Of a stretch of DNA of 64,000 nucleotides, positions 51,331 to 63,300 are shown in pieces. Position 1 is the stretch's first letter, and every line of letters starts with the position of its first letter. Where the stretch lies: NCBI GenBank assembly GCA_024036415.1, contig JAMWET010003379.1, forward strand, positions 62,001 to 126,000. Direction: 5' to 3'. Under the pieces are notes generated by a model. It was not told where the DNA came from and did not search any database. It saw only the letters and a list, made by a program, of their open reading frames with translations. The translations under genes were made by a program, and so were the position numbers. Origin of the DNA: Prochilodus magdalenae. Taxonomy: Eukaryota > Chordata > Actinopteri > Characiformes > Prochilodontidae.

Positions 51331-51905
51331 AAAGGAAAAGAGACCAGTCTTTTTTCTACACTATTATTTTGCTGGGACTGAGAGAAATCTGTTGCTGGCT
51401 TGGAACCTTCATTTATCCATTGGAGCTTCTCTGAAGCAATGCAGTCCTCTAATCAGGTGGAGGTAAAGCAGCTGATGGGCTTAATGCCCGTGGAATTGCT
51501 CAACTGGCATAAATCTGCCAGGCATTTCAGCCCATTTCCAAAAGGCTCAGTGATGGAACAGGGAAGCTCTTTTGTAAAGGCGTTCCCTGTGAAGGTCTAA
51601 TAACCTGGCGCAAATGACACCTATGTGTAGTTTACAGTCTGAACGACTGGTAAACCTCCTCATCACTGTGTCTCACCAGGCTGGTAATGAGTGACGTTGT
51701 TATGTGCATGAGCCTAATGGTTCTTAACACCGGCTGGTGTATTTTGCAAATGCAGCAATGTGCCATTTCAGGGAAAGCTTTTTTCCAGAAGGGAGAAGTC
51801 AGAAATTGCTGTCACAGCCTTCAATAACAGATACCTTTAGATGAGCGCAAGACTGCTGAGCAGCATCCTTGGTAAATACTGAAAGTAGTGGTAGCTTCAC
51901 AATCG
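51331..51905. other. non-repetitive intergenic DNA, possibly conserved
   Basis: Balanced base composition with no repeat hallmark. Short open frames on both strands lack splice or start support. It could be a conserved non-coding element. Confidence 0.3.
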
Positions 51906-51908
51906 CTG

Positions 51909-52329
51909 CAATTATAATGTCCGCAAGGCTTGTTTAAATGAAGCCGTAATTCACTTACTGTGGAAAAAATGTCACAGCTGCGTTTCGAGCTTCAGCCTTC
52001 AAATAAGTGGGATGCAGAACAATGAGAAGAAATATTAATGATTCTGCGCTATTTCTAGATCACTCCGCAGAGTGGTCAGGCTTTTGTACACACTTAAAAA
52101 AGATGCTTCTTCAAAATGGTTCTACACCCATCACCAAAAGAATAGCTGCACAAATGGCTGCACCCAGAGGGAATCAACCAACTGGAATGAAAATTGGTGC
52201 ATATGTTGGACATTGTGAGACATGCCAATGATTCAAGTTTCAAGCTCGACCTCACACGTGATGTAAGCAAGGACGGGCCTTATCGCTGTGCCTGACTGAC
52301 CCAACAGCCACGATTGCGGACATTATAAT
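51909..52329. mobile_element. candidate small transposon derivative with 17-bp inverted ends
   Basis: AATTATAATGTCCGCAA at 51913-51931 region is the exact complement of TTGCGGACATTATAATT just before 52330, with about 420 bp between. The inner part near 52250-52315 (GTAAGCAAGGACGGGCCTTA, then CTGACTGACCCAACAGCCACG) is closely similar to the complement of 60372-60440, which adjoins a mariner-like transposase relic. A deletion derivative is plausible. Confidence 0.45.
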
Positions 52330-54785
52330 TCTGTATGTGTAGCTCAATAAATATTACCCAGTTCTGTCATTTATTGTTGATGCTAACCTTTATCTTCCTT
52401 CCCAATAGCACTGCAATCAGACACTTCCGTCCGGGTGCAACCATTCTTTTGATGATGAGTTTATATGGAACCCTGAACACTCCAAAAAAATTGATCCTGT
52501 ATACTCACGTTATTTTTTCCAGTGCCAGTTCACGTTCTTTGCACATCGACACAACACCATAACATCACTAAGAAACCACAGTGTTAAACAGACGGTTAGA
52601 TTAAACACACTAATATTGTTTATTATTGTCTTTGAGTTTTGAGTGAAGGAGTAATAAGCTTTGCTGAGACCTGTTCCGATTTCCTGCCGTTCCTTGTTAT
52701 TGTGTTTTGACCTTGTGTGCCTGTTCATGTGGTCATGATTATGGAATTGCCCAAGCGTTCTGCCGACTTGGACAGTGGTTCCTGGAAAAGCCTTTGCAGA
52801 CTTCGGAAACTCAGCCCTTGCGTGCTTCTGCGTATTGTTCCCACACTTTGCAAAAGATGAATCAGTGTCTGCTGAGGCAAATCCAGCTGAATTGAACTAC
52901 TACTGCTGCTGTGACTGTAAGTGTTTAACTGTCTGGTGTTGTAATACCCTAATTTCTAGCTAAAGCATTTAAAGGACAAAATCTCATACAGCTCCTGCAC
53001 AGCGCTCTGACCTGGTGATTGGCTGTCTTGTACAGAATGTTCCAAAGGACAGCTGAAGGAGATAACTCATCTCCTTTTGATCATTTCTAAAGAAACCTCC
53101 AGCTTTTCTGCAGTTGTTGGCACAGTGTTGCTGAATCACTATCAGTTCAGTGTTTAGCCCAAAGAGCTTCTGAATGGGCTTCAGCACACAGAGTGATGCT
53201 CCTATATCAGGCTTATAGAGCAAGGTCATGTGACTTGGGGGGATGGCTGGATTTCACTGGGTGGGAGCTGATGGAGAGTGTGGGAAAAAAGTCCAGGTGG
53301 TGGGGGGTGGTCCTTAGGGACGTGAGTGACAGCTGCTGTATATTCCACTAGCTGGCACCATCAAAGTCTTCTCGTTAGCTCTTTCCACTATATCTTTTTC
53401 TCTCCTCATACCTCTCTCTGCTCTCTTCCTCTTTGTGTCTACGCTTTGCCCTTTTATCTGCTCTTTTTCCTCTCTTTCCTCATCCACCTCCATCCCTCAT
53501 TTCCTCCCTCTCTTGCCCATCTCCCCTCAGTTCTGCTCACGCAGTAATGATGGAGCGTGCACAGATGGCTGGAAGCAAGGCTCTGAATCTACCTGTGAGG
53601 ACAGCTGGTGACGTCCCATTAACACTTAAAGAGAGGGCCGCCTCTGTGTCCCCAACTGTCACCTGAGCACCGGGAGGGCCCTGGCAGTCTGTGTCAAAAC
53701 AGCAATCTGGAAAACGAGGAAGAAAAAAATAACTCGTTACGCTTGCTGCTCATTCTGTTTTCACAGTTAGAAGATTGTGTTTGGACATGTGCTGCACGTC
53801 TGTAAGGCTGGCTGCTTTTGTGCTTCTCTGAGGTCAAGCTTCTTTCCTAAATGTGAAATTCAGGTGGAATGTTTTCTACAGTGGAAATAAGGGATGCTGT
53901 GAAATTCAGTTGATTCAAATGTTGGTAGAGGTAGAGTCGTTATAAACGAGTAGTGCGGTTACTGGTTAAAATGGAAACGGGTAAGCTTGTAACGCTTAAC
54001 ATGGCATCTGATTACAGAGAAGGTCATGCCCTTCAAGAAAAACAGCCAATCAACTTGCTGCTTACACCGTGAAGAGTGGCGCTAGTGGGAAAATCCCCCC
54101 TATTGGGGAGATCTGTGCCAGAGCAGCAGCCAGAACAAGACAAAATCACATTTTTATGCATTACTGAGCAAAGCGCTACAAAACAGTCATGAGGGGCTTC
54201 GCTGGATTTTATCAGTGTTTCTGAAGTAATATTTTGACCTTCAAATTAAAGTATTTTGGTCTCTCCTGATTCAAAGAGATCAGAATCCAGTCTTGTAAAG
54301 CTGGAAATAGCTGCCCGGGAGCATTGCAAAGATGGTGGCACAGGGAACATGTATAGTTAGCCAACATTAACTGTACGTTCTAGTAATGTGTTAATAAAGG
54401 AAAGGTTTAATCCAATAAATAAAAACGTTTTAAAGATGTTTATCATTTATCATGATGTTCCTGTCAGGTTACATGTTACCTAAGACATGTTAGCTGAGAA
54501 TGTTGTCAGGGCAACATTCAGGAAATGTTTTATGGGAGTTACTGAGACCTGAGATGGTGTTTTAGAGAATGCTGTCCTACCTTTAGAAAGAACATTCTTG
54601 GAACAAAAATAAAAACTTGCTGCTGAAAAAGAATGAATTAAACAAATGATTTCTCGTTGGATTGTCTGCTAAGCATCCTTGGGCTAGATTAACACTATGT
54701 TTTCCTGTGAGTGTACCAAACATGTGAAACGTGTGTGGCGTTTTGGTAAAACTGAAATAATAATCATCACTAAACATGCTAAGAT
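52330..54785. other. intergenic DNA, no gene recognised
   Basis: It includes a pyrimidine-rich run (53380-53530) that produces a chance frame. No splice-supported exon, RNA gene or confident repeat is seen. Confidence 0.35.
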
Positions 54786-54789
54786 TCAA

Positions 54790-55265
54790 ACAAAGGATGT
54801 TTTCAGACCCCGTCATAAGTAAAGATCTCGTCTGGTCTCATAACACAACCCTACTTGTTCGGGAAGCAAAACAATTACTGCATTTCCTGGGAAGACTCAG
54901 GAAAGCCGGCACGTCAGACAGAATTCTAAGTAACTTCTACAGATGCATCATTGAAAGCATTCTCAGTAGATTCATCACAGTCTGGCCAGGAAACTTCCCC
55001 ACTACAGCATGGAGTTTCTACAGCATGGAGTCAGAACAGCCCGGATAATCACGGGATTGGCCTTCTCACCACTAGTGGACATTTACCACTCCAGGGTCCA
55101 CAGGAGGGCCTACAATACCATCATGGACAAAGCCCATCCTCAACACAACCTCATTGCACTCCTCTCATCTGGTAGATGATACAAGAGAGTAGATGATGAA
55201 CTCAAGGACCACCAGATTACACAATTTGCTACCTCCAGGCCAGCAGTGATCTGAACACCTTGTGC
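54790..55265 (+). mobile_element. LINE (L2/CR1-like) 3' fragment, degraded
   Basis: The frame at 54776-55048 encodes DLVWSHNTTLLVREAKQLL and HFLGRLRKAGTS, then FYRCIIESIL and ITVWPGN. This is the end of a non-LTR reverse transcriptase ORF as found in many fish genomes (WS.NT..L...AQQRLYFLRRLRK pattern). A shift near 55027 continues as ARIITG and DIYHSR with HRRA. Only the C-terminal tail is present, typical of 5' truncation. Confidence 0.85.
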
Positions 55266-56010
55266 CCAGTGGTCGTCCCTCTAACCCCCATAACATCTAG
55301 TTCTACTGAACCTTGAACTGTATTGAATCCTGAATGATCCAGTGCGTTCTGAACTATTAGATTTATCCATTTATTCCAAAGTACAACCAAAATTACAACA
55401 TGTTCTTTCCCTCGTCGCATGTAATTACACATTTCTACCACAGTGGTCTCTGAATCCCCCAAACTTACATAGTGTGGCTCTAGATAAGAACATCTGCCTA
55501 ATGGTGGAGATCATGTTGAAAAGATGTTGACATTTGAATCAAGTAAAGCCAATGCCAAGGCTAATATTCTGAGATGACCTGTAGATGATATGTTTCACCT
55601 TAAGCCCTAAGGACCCACACATAGGACCATGTTCCAGCCCTTCACTCTCATATCTACATAACTACATATTAGTTCTATAATAATACTGACTAAATAATGT
55701 GTCTCCGGTTTAATAATAACTGAATAATAAGCCTGCAGTTAAAAGAACCAAAGCCCAATATCTTTCGGTTAGTGGTATTTTAGTTCATTTGAAAAGCCTC
55801 CATGTGGATCCACTGGTGAAAAAGGAAAGCGGTAGAGCGGCTTTAAGAGAGGCCATTAGTTACACAAGTTTCTTAATCTCACTCGCCTCCATTTACTTTT
55901 CCTTTAACAGCCCCAGACAGCAGCCAAGAGCATGTGTCAGCGAGCCTCGTGATTCGAGCAGGACTAATTAAAGATAAATGGCGTATGACCCTCAACAACC
56001 TGTGAAAAAA
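55266..56010. other. intergenic DNA, no gene recognised
   Basis: AT-rich to 55780. Then comes a non-repetitive stretch with AGGACTAATTAAAGATAAATG near 55959 that could be regulatory. Confidence 0.3.
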
Positions 56011-56016
56011 GCCGAG

Positions 56017-56334
56017 TCATTCGGGGCAGACAGACGGACCGAGAGGCAGACAGACATGGGAGGCGCGTGAGGACTTGTGTGACGACGATTGTGGGTAATT
56101 TGCTGAGCCCTTCCACAGTCTACTGTGCTCATTTGCATGTCTGCGTGAAACCCACTTCCTGAAATTACAGACGAGCTTCTCCTCCAGTGCCTGGAGTGGC
56201 TTCTTTGGCCGAGGACGGCTTTTCTTTATCTCCTGCCAGTCCTGAAAAGCTTCGATAAACTTATCTCTGGTGTGTACTTCGAGGGGCAGAGGACACGTGC
56301 AGGCACGGGAGAGTAAGCTGAGCCGCTCGGCCGC
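56017..56334 (-). other. possible minus-strand exon (unrecognised)
   Basis: On the minus strand CCCTCCCTGCCTCCCCTTGCAG, an excellent acceptor, ends at 56335. From 56334 a frame runs 105 codons to a stop at 56017-56019, beginning AAERLSLLSRACTCPLPLEV and then RDKFIEAFQDWQEIKKSRPR. The first 60 residues look protein-like, the end less so. I do not recognise a family. It could be a terminal exon, a non-coding exon, or chance. Confidence 0.3.
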
Positions 56335-56610
56335 CTGCAAGGGGAGGCAGGGAGGGTTAGCCCAGGACTTCATTAACCACGAGCAAGATACCATTCGATA
56401 AGTTAAACAAAATCAGACGCTGGAAACACTTCAGTAACAGGAGCGATGCTATCTGCATCGGTTAATGGTCCAAGTGAGCGAGAGCAGTTAAGTAGAAGGC
56501 TCCAGCTTTTTCCTGCACATTGCCAAAACAGGAAAAACTGTGCGAAGGCTCGCCACTGCCTCAGGACAGCAAACAACCTTCTGAGGGGAAGTTGCATGAC
56601 TCACACTCAC

Positions 56611-56662
56611 CTCAGACATTCTTCATGGTAGTGCATCAAGTTGGAGAAAAGTACTGCACAAC
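56611..56662 (-). other. possible minus-strand exon with perfect splice borders
   Basis: On the minus strand CGTCTTCATTTCCAG precedes and GAG|GTGAGTGTGAG follows a 52-nt segment. Its only open frame encodes CAVLFSNLMHYHEECL and ends in phase 2. That phase does not fit the good frame of the candidate exon at 56017-56334, so the pair may belong to a non-coding transcript or lack a middle exon. Confidence 0.3.
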
Positions 56663-56859
56663 CTGGAAATGAAGACGGGTAATAATAAGACAGACGTAAA
56701 GTGTATAACACAAGCAAACCCAGGCGGTTCTTAGGAAAGCGTGCTATTAGAAATGACTGTTGTTCAGACAGCAGATAGTGCCAGAATGAGTATGCTGGGT
56801 GGTGGCCTTTTGGTGCTGTGAAGTTTATGTCTGCAAACGCCCAGTATTTGGAACACAGA

Positions 56860-57190
56860 CAAGACGAGGAGGCCGGATGCATGAGCAAGTCTTTAATTAT
56901 GAACCAAAAAGAACAAACAGAAACCAAAGATAGTAGGTAAAAATAAGAAACAGAAATACTACTAAGACCAACGAGCTGGGCCATGCAAAATAACCAACAC
57001 TGAGACAAAACACCAAGCCATCACAAAGGGAACAACACAAGTGCACAAGGGCAGAGACAAGAGGAGCTTTAAACCAAATCGAACACACAGCGCAGGAAAA
57101 CAAACGGCACATGAAAGTGACAAGAGGAAACGAGCCAGAAACAGAGAAAACCAGAAACAAATAGGGGCAGGACAAGACAGGATGTGACAG
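56860..57190. repeat. A-rich repeat-like segment
   Basis: A long stretch of ACAAA/CAGAAAC words ending CAGGACAAGACAGGATGTGACAG. Composition and phrasing are like 24464-24760 and fish DNA-transposon ends. No terminal inverted repeat was confirmed. Confidence 0.35.
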
Positions 57191-59858
57191 TCCTGAAGAA
57201 GGCTGCCCTACAGGTTTTATTTCACCATAGTATATCTAAGATAAGCTTATTGATTCATTTGATAAAATGTAATGTCACCACTTATCACTGCCTAGCATCT
57301 AAACAGGCCTGCGGGGTCCCAGCGCTCACGACGCCTTTCAAAGACGACTAATTCCTCTTGGCTCCTACACTGTTATGTATGATGTAAGACAGCGCATTTG
57401 TTTAATTAGCACACAAATGCCTTTATCTTTGTGCTCCATGTACTTTGTTGAAGAATGGCCCTTCAGGGCAAAATATTCCCCTATGCGTACACATTTGGGC
57501 TTGCCCTACTTATCCCTTACCCCCATTAAGGCTTAATAGCCATAGTTTCTTTTTTTAGATTACCAGACTCCTGCATGGTAGAAATGAACTACCGTTTCTG
57601 GTGTTTGGCACATATTTAGTTAAGACACGACACAGATCACTTCTAATATAGACCAAGGTTTTGCCAAGGCCCTTTCAGCTTGCAGTGAAGAGATTACTCA
57701 CTGGTGTGCTTTGACTATATCAATATTTAGGGATGCATTATATCGGTGTAGAGTGATGATTACATCTTCTTCCAATTCTTCTGTCATTATTAATGATTAT
57801 TTTAGGGTTTTTTATTTTAGGGTATGGGGTCGCCCATATTCACATGCACTGCTCTACTGCCAGTCAGCCTTACAGTTCTTATTTAGACATATATGCTACG
57901 TACATATTTTCATCACTCTTTTGAATTTGCTGTCTTTGTGATGTCACAAAAAAGTTCAGTTCAGTGTGTGAAATACCCCCTGTTGTTTTGGGGGTGTCCC
58001 AATCTAGCTGGCTAGTCTAGCATTGGATGGCTGCTGACTCACTTGTCATAGTTGCACCGGTGCTTGATTCATTGGCAGTTAATGTTTGGTCTAACGTCTT
58101 TTGGAAATGCTTGTTTTCCGGTTTGGCCACGTCTCCAACATATTAACTTATTAACTAAGATACTCTTCACTCATTCCACCAGTCTCTTTCGTGAAATTGG
58201 ACATGTTTTCATATTTACAAACATCTGGTAGATACTGTAATGTTACCCTTGGCATAGTTATGGTTGATAGGCTCCAGAGGACCAAGGTGAACCAATTTGT
58301 TACAGCGCCAACTTGAGGCAGGCCAGTACCTTAGTTCAACTTAGTTAAGAATATCAAAGACAGAAGCTCATCAACTGAACATTCAACAGGCTAAGGAATA
58401 TTTTTGGCAGAATTTGTGTTTGAGCAACTATTTCCCCCCAATAAACTGTATATTCCTGGGCTTATTGCAACATATGGGGGTCCAAGAGGTTAATTAGTGG
58501 GGCCTGGACCCCACCTGGGGACCCCGCTGTATTTTGCACCTTGAAGCAGTCCCGCAGAAGTTATGAGACATACAGGGCAGCCAATAAGAACAGACCTCCT
58601 ATATATAGGCACCATTATAAAAGCAGCCTGTTTAAGAGGTTGGAAAATGGTCATGTAAAAACCAAACTTCTGTAAAAACAAAACCTGTGTAAACATTTCC
58701 TGCATGCTCGATTGAGGGTTTAATTCAGGTTCATGACTGATCAGTTTGGCTAGACATACAGACAGCTGATATGACACTCCCAGCCCACAGCACAGTCCAA
58801 CTGGGGACGACACACCGTAATGGCTGATGTCCAGATGGCTGCCCAACGAGTGGTGATGGGGGGATTTTTTTGGACCCTGTTACGCCCACCAAAAATAGGG
58901 ACAGCAGATAACGTAGCCAGCCATCCATGGCCTGCACTGGCCAAGCACCACTGTTTGTATTTGTGTTTGTGTTACTGGCTAAAGGGTACACAGTCCATGG
59001 ACAGGCAAACATTGGCTTTTGCAATATGTAAAGGACACTGTTTCCTGCTGATGACCCCACTGCCCCCTGTGGTCGATAGCCTATGTTGTTAAGCACAAGG
59101 ATTTTTGGGTAGCGAGAAGAAGGGGATGGGGCCACTGCTCAGTGTGCAAACCCTGTATCCAAGGCCTAGGAGGCCCAGACGGAGATCAAACAATAGGCAG
59201 TCATCAATCTCTGTCACCGTATATGGATGAAGGGGAGCTGGAGGTTTCAGGAGGTCAGGCTCTTTGTCCTGTCCTGATGAATATATGCAAAAGGCAGAAG
59301 AACGAGGACTTGGGAGTGGTGCTGAGTGATACTTCGTCTGTATTGGCATACTGTGATACTGATGCTTCAGTTCAGTGACTGGTATTTATTCATTGATTGA
59401 TAATGAGATTTATGTCCATGGTATAATGCCTGTAAATAGTGGTGTCTCTGCTGCTAAGCAACATGTTTTCAGTTGTGTGTTTTGTGCTCTTTCCTCATGG
59501 TATCCAGGACCTCACAGCTAACAACAACGTATGACATTTACTAGATGCTTCAGATTGTTTTGAGATCCATGAAAATGAGATAAATAGAAAGTGTCTCAGC
59601 CTGGCTCACATTTCTAATCCTGTTCAAGATTCCCTTTGGTGTAATTATATGAGAAGCCGAAAGGACAGTGGGACCAACGCAGGATAATCAGGTTTGTGAG
59701 ATGCTCTTTTAGCATACAGCATGCGGGTTTGGGAGGTGTGGGCTCATATTAATGAAAACTGCCATATGAGGTACTGTGATACACGCTCGTCGTCAAAAGA
59801 GACGTTGCACCCAGAAGGAAGTGTGGGATTGCAATGCTGTTGGAAAGAAGGATAAAGG
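57191..59858. other. intergenic DNA with conserved-looking and repeat segments
   Basis: 57300-57480 is non-repetitive with homeodomain-type TTTAATTAGCA. 58570-58660 (GCAGCCAATAAGAACAGACC, then TATATATAGGCACCATTATAA) resembles an interspersed repeat also hinted at 28282. 59560-59830 again looks like single-copy non-coding DNA. No gene is supported. Confidence 0.35.
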
Positions 59859-60440
59859 TTACCAGGAACAAATCATAGTCATCTCATAAATTGATTTCAT
59901 CCCAGGAGGAACAAGATGCCTCGGCGAGGTGTAGAGGTTCCTAATGGTGTCCTGTGATAATCCATCCCATGCAGCTTCAATATTCTCACACAGTTCCTGC
60001 AGATTGTGCGTTAGGGGTGGAGCTGTGTGACACCAGGCCTTGTGGACGTAACCGCAAACCATTCATCTTCGTGTTGACCACGGTGCCTCCACACACAGAT
60101 TCGTTGGTCGTCTCCACCAATCCAAAAGCGGGGCTCGGCATTGAAGCTGACCCACTATAATTCTGAGTCACTCCATGACAGTCTGGTATGACACCAATGC
60201 AGTCTTTGGTGATGCCTTGTGATAGCCTTGTGCAGTCTTTGGTGATGCTGATGTGGTGTTAAGGACAGTCATCGTAATGCTCTGAGTGCATGTAGTCTTG
60301 CACTGTGCAGCCGTCTGCCAATGGTGCTGGCACTAACAGGATGGCTCATGGAGGGCATTGACGCTCACTGAATCTCCACAGTCGTGGCTGGTGGGTCAGT
60401 CAGGTACAGTGATAAGGCCCAGCCTTGCTTACTTCACATG
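59859..60440 (-). pseudogene. mariner/Tc1-like transposase relic
   Basis: Minus-strand fragments in different frames read IGRRLHSARLHALRALR (HTH region), then FNAEPRFWIGGDDQRICVW and RHRGQHEDEWF, then LQELCENIEAAWDGLSQDTI. These are the order and style of IS630-Tc1-mariner transposases, which read ...RRLxxAGLxxRR..., ESRFxLxxxDxRxxVWRRxGE..., LxxAWxxIPQDTIRxL.... The central catalytic part is deleted and stops separate the fragments. The + strand frames here are shadows. Confidence 0.65.
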
Positions 60441-60564
60441 CAGGGCTGAGTGCGAAACTCGAATCACTTGCATGTCTTGTGATGTCAGACCTACCCACCA
60501 AGGTTCATTTCTCTTGAGTGGTTGCTTCTGGGTGAAGCTATTAATGCTACTATAATTTTGATGA

Positions 60565-60605
60565 TGAGTGTGTGTGTGTGTGTGTGTGTATCTTTGTGTG
60601 TGTCA
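60565..60605 (+). repeat. (GT)n microsatellite
   Basis: GTGTGTGT run of about 24 bp with an imperfect extension. Confidence 0.9.
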
Positions 60606-60819
60606 GGTTAAATTGGTCGCATATACCGCAAGAGTCTTGTATCTTGTATCAAGAGATCTTCAAACCTTTTTTTGTTCCACCTGATAGATCTACATCTTTT
60701 AAGGTTTTCAGTCATTCCAGGTCAGTGAGTTGTGTAGGAGTAGTAAATCAAGGTGAATGGATTTGCCGTATGATCTATACTATTATTCTGCAGAAATATG
60801 CGGCGGTCTAGATTTACTA

Positions 60820-61130
60820 TAACTGCCCGCCAACTGCCCAGCATAGTTTTTCACATTTTCATTTGCAGACCCGCTGAGCCAACCTGCTATTTGCCTTACA
60901 ATATTTCACTCTGCATTTTAGCCCATTGTCCGAGTCTCTCCTCATGGAAATGTGAGTGCTTTAGCTGATTTCCTACGTCTACCACCATAATTACTTCATA
61001 AGACATAATTACATGATAGCAAATGCTATTCACTTCTCTATCAAATTATAATGTAATATGGAGTTTACATTGCACTTTGAGTTCAGACACTGCTCAGACT
61101 TGTTCACGCTGAGGCAGTGGAAGGCATTCA
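60820..61130. other. candidate conserved non-coding element
   Basis: Single-copy stretch with several homeodomain/POU-like words (CATAATTACTTCATAAGAC, ATAATTACATGATAGCAAAT). It is 2.2-2.5 kb upstream of the gene starting at 63301. Conservation cannot be seen from one sequence. Confidence 0.3.
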
Positions 61131-61239
61131 AAAATGATTTAACAAAATGAAGATTAGCATAAAAATATGAAACACAGTTTCTGTCAGGTAGCAGGGAAAA
61201 ATGCCCCTTTCGGCTCCTACTCTGTGTCTGGTAGTAAAG

Positions 61240-62890
61240 CTTTGTCTTACTATGTCAAAAGTTTGACTTTTTCGTATCAGAAAATTACGTATGTTCTCTG
61301 AACATCAGCTTATAATGTTAATATAATGGTTTTGTTTCCCAAAAATGTGTCATACTATGTCATAAATTGATTTTAAGCTATGACTTATTATCCCAAAACT
61401 TTCACTTATCATGTCAAGTAAATGACTAATGACAAACGAGTGACTTACATGGCTGATGTGGCTCAGCGGTTAACACCACTACCCACCAGAAAGACGGTTT
61501 AGGTAGCAAATGCTGAGCGACACCAATAAGAGTCCTTGCTGTCAGAATGAAATTACATTGGCGGCTGTACGGTTTGTTAATAACTTGCAGGGCGCTAGCA
61601 GAGTAGTCAGTTTGGTATGTATTGGGCGATAAACAGCATCATTCTATGTTAAATATAGAATATAGAATAAGAATAGAATACAGAATAAATTAATGTGCAC
61701 AAAAACATGAACAGCTGCAGTTTAAAAATAAAGAATTAAATACCATCCAGTACTGATCCAGTCCTCTTCTCTGTCATGTAGAAAGGAGAGTCTCACCTCA
61801 TTTCAGGAGCTCAGGTAGATCAAATTTTCTCTGATCTTTCCACTAGAAATCCCGTCATGATGGGTGTTTATGTACAACTTTAAAGTCAGAAACTTATATT
61901 AACCATAACTCCTACAGCATGTGAAGGCAGCATTATTAAGTCTAAACAATGTGATATTTCCTTTAAACTTTGACATATTAGGTCAAAATACTGGGTATTT
62001 TCTGGAGAATTTAAGAATTTGTTAAGCAAATTCAGTGTAAAATCTACTAAAATTACTTTGGATTTTAGGCAATGACTAGTTTTCTGTAAACTTTGATTAT
62101 TTATGTAAAAATTAGAACATATTATATCTAAACATCTCCTTACATATTATGTCTAACATCTACATCTACTGACCACTCGCATCTCCTAATTTTGGCTTAT
62201 AAGGTCGAAATAATAACCTTTTTTCTGACATATTGACAAAGCTGACCGAATAGGATGTCAAGCAATGACTTACTAATGACCAAATGAATTATGTAAAAAT
62301 AATCTTTATTTTCTCTCAACTTTGACTTATTATTTCAAAATAACCACTTATCTCTTAATTAGGATTATTAAGTCTAAATAATGTCTTATTTTCTGTCAAT
62401 TTTGACATTTCGTGCTAAAATAATGGCTTATTTTGCTAGGAATGTGATTTACTATGTTAAAACTTGGGACTTCAGACTTTTAGGCAATTACTTATTATCT
62501 CTAATCTATGTCTAAATAACTACTATTCACTTATTATATAAAAACTAATGACTAAGTTTTATGTTTCTGAGTTATTATGTCAAAATTATGACTTATTTTT
62601 TGTAAACTTTGTGTACCATGTCAAAATAACCAGGTATCTCTTAATTTTTTAGACTTATTAAGTCTAAATCATTTCTTATTTTCTCAAAACTCTGACTCTG
62701 ACAGCCACAAAATAATGTCTTCAGGATACAGTGGTTAGGCATTGAGTAATTTCCTCTCAGCTATGACTTGTTTTGTCGAAATAACTTATTTTCCTCAGTA
62801 TTTTGACTTACTGTATGTCGAAGTAGTGACTTATTTCTACATGCTGAGGGACAGTATGGGGAACAATCAGCCATTATTTGAACATCAGTC
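61240..62890. repeat. degenerate AT-rich repeat field (GACTTATTATGTCAAAATAA)
   Basis: Words such as TTGACTTATTATTTCAAAATAA, TATGTCAAAATTATGACTTAT and GACTTATTAAGTCTAAATAA recur irregularly across about 1.6 kb. The unit is roughly 25-50 bp and heavily diverged. GACTTATTAAGTC is itself palindromic. Confidence 0.65.
61450..61530 (+). repeat. tRNA-derived SINE-like remnant
   Basis: TGGCTCAGCGG at 61459-61469 fits the RNA polymerase III A box, and the following GGTTAACACCAC resembles fish SINE heads. The B box is degraded (GGTTTAGGTAGC). It is embedded in the AT-rich repeat field. Confidence 0.45.
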
Positions 62891-63139
62891 CTTTTTTTTT
62901 TTTTTAGAAAATAAGTCAATATTGGACACATTCCTTAGATTCCTCCCGAAGCCGGAGGAGAAGCTACTTGTCCTGTCAACCTGGCGGAGTATAAGACACT
63001 TCTGATGGAGGTGAATAAAATGGTGTGCTGATTTTAGGCGACATAGGAAAAGAGGGAGGCAGAGAAGTGTTTGGTAGCAGCGCTGTCTGCTGTGAGGGGT
63101 TTTTTCCTGAGTCTGGGCGGGGAGTGGCGGTCCCAGCCT

Positions 63140-63300
63140 ATCACACTCCTCTCTCTCTCTCTCTCCCTCCCTCTCTCTCTCTCTTTACACACACAGACTG
63201 TAGCTGGAGAGAAGTTGTTCGTGTGTGTGTGTGTGCGCGCGTGAGTGAGTGTGTGCGTGTGTGTGACAAGCAGCCAGTCTAGAATAAGTCTGATCCGAGG
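63140..63300 (+). promoter_or_regulatory. probable promoter/5' UTR with TC and GT tracts
   Basis: A pyrimidine tract (63149-63185), ACACACACAGACTGTAGCTGGAG and a GT/GC run (63219-63262) precede the ATG at 63301. G and C are higher here and in the following intron than in the rest of the intergenic region. No TATA box is obvious. Confidence 0.45.

Noticed and set aside
56571..56610. Acceptor-like CTTCCCCTCAG on the minus strand continuing the small candidate exon
   Set aside because: The intron would be only about 30 bp, too short for normal vertebrate splicing.
58490..59135. Minus-strand open frames of 118 and 134 residues
   Set aside because: Overlapping frames in both strands without recognisable domain or splice pattern; part of the segment resembles interspersed repeat DNA.
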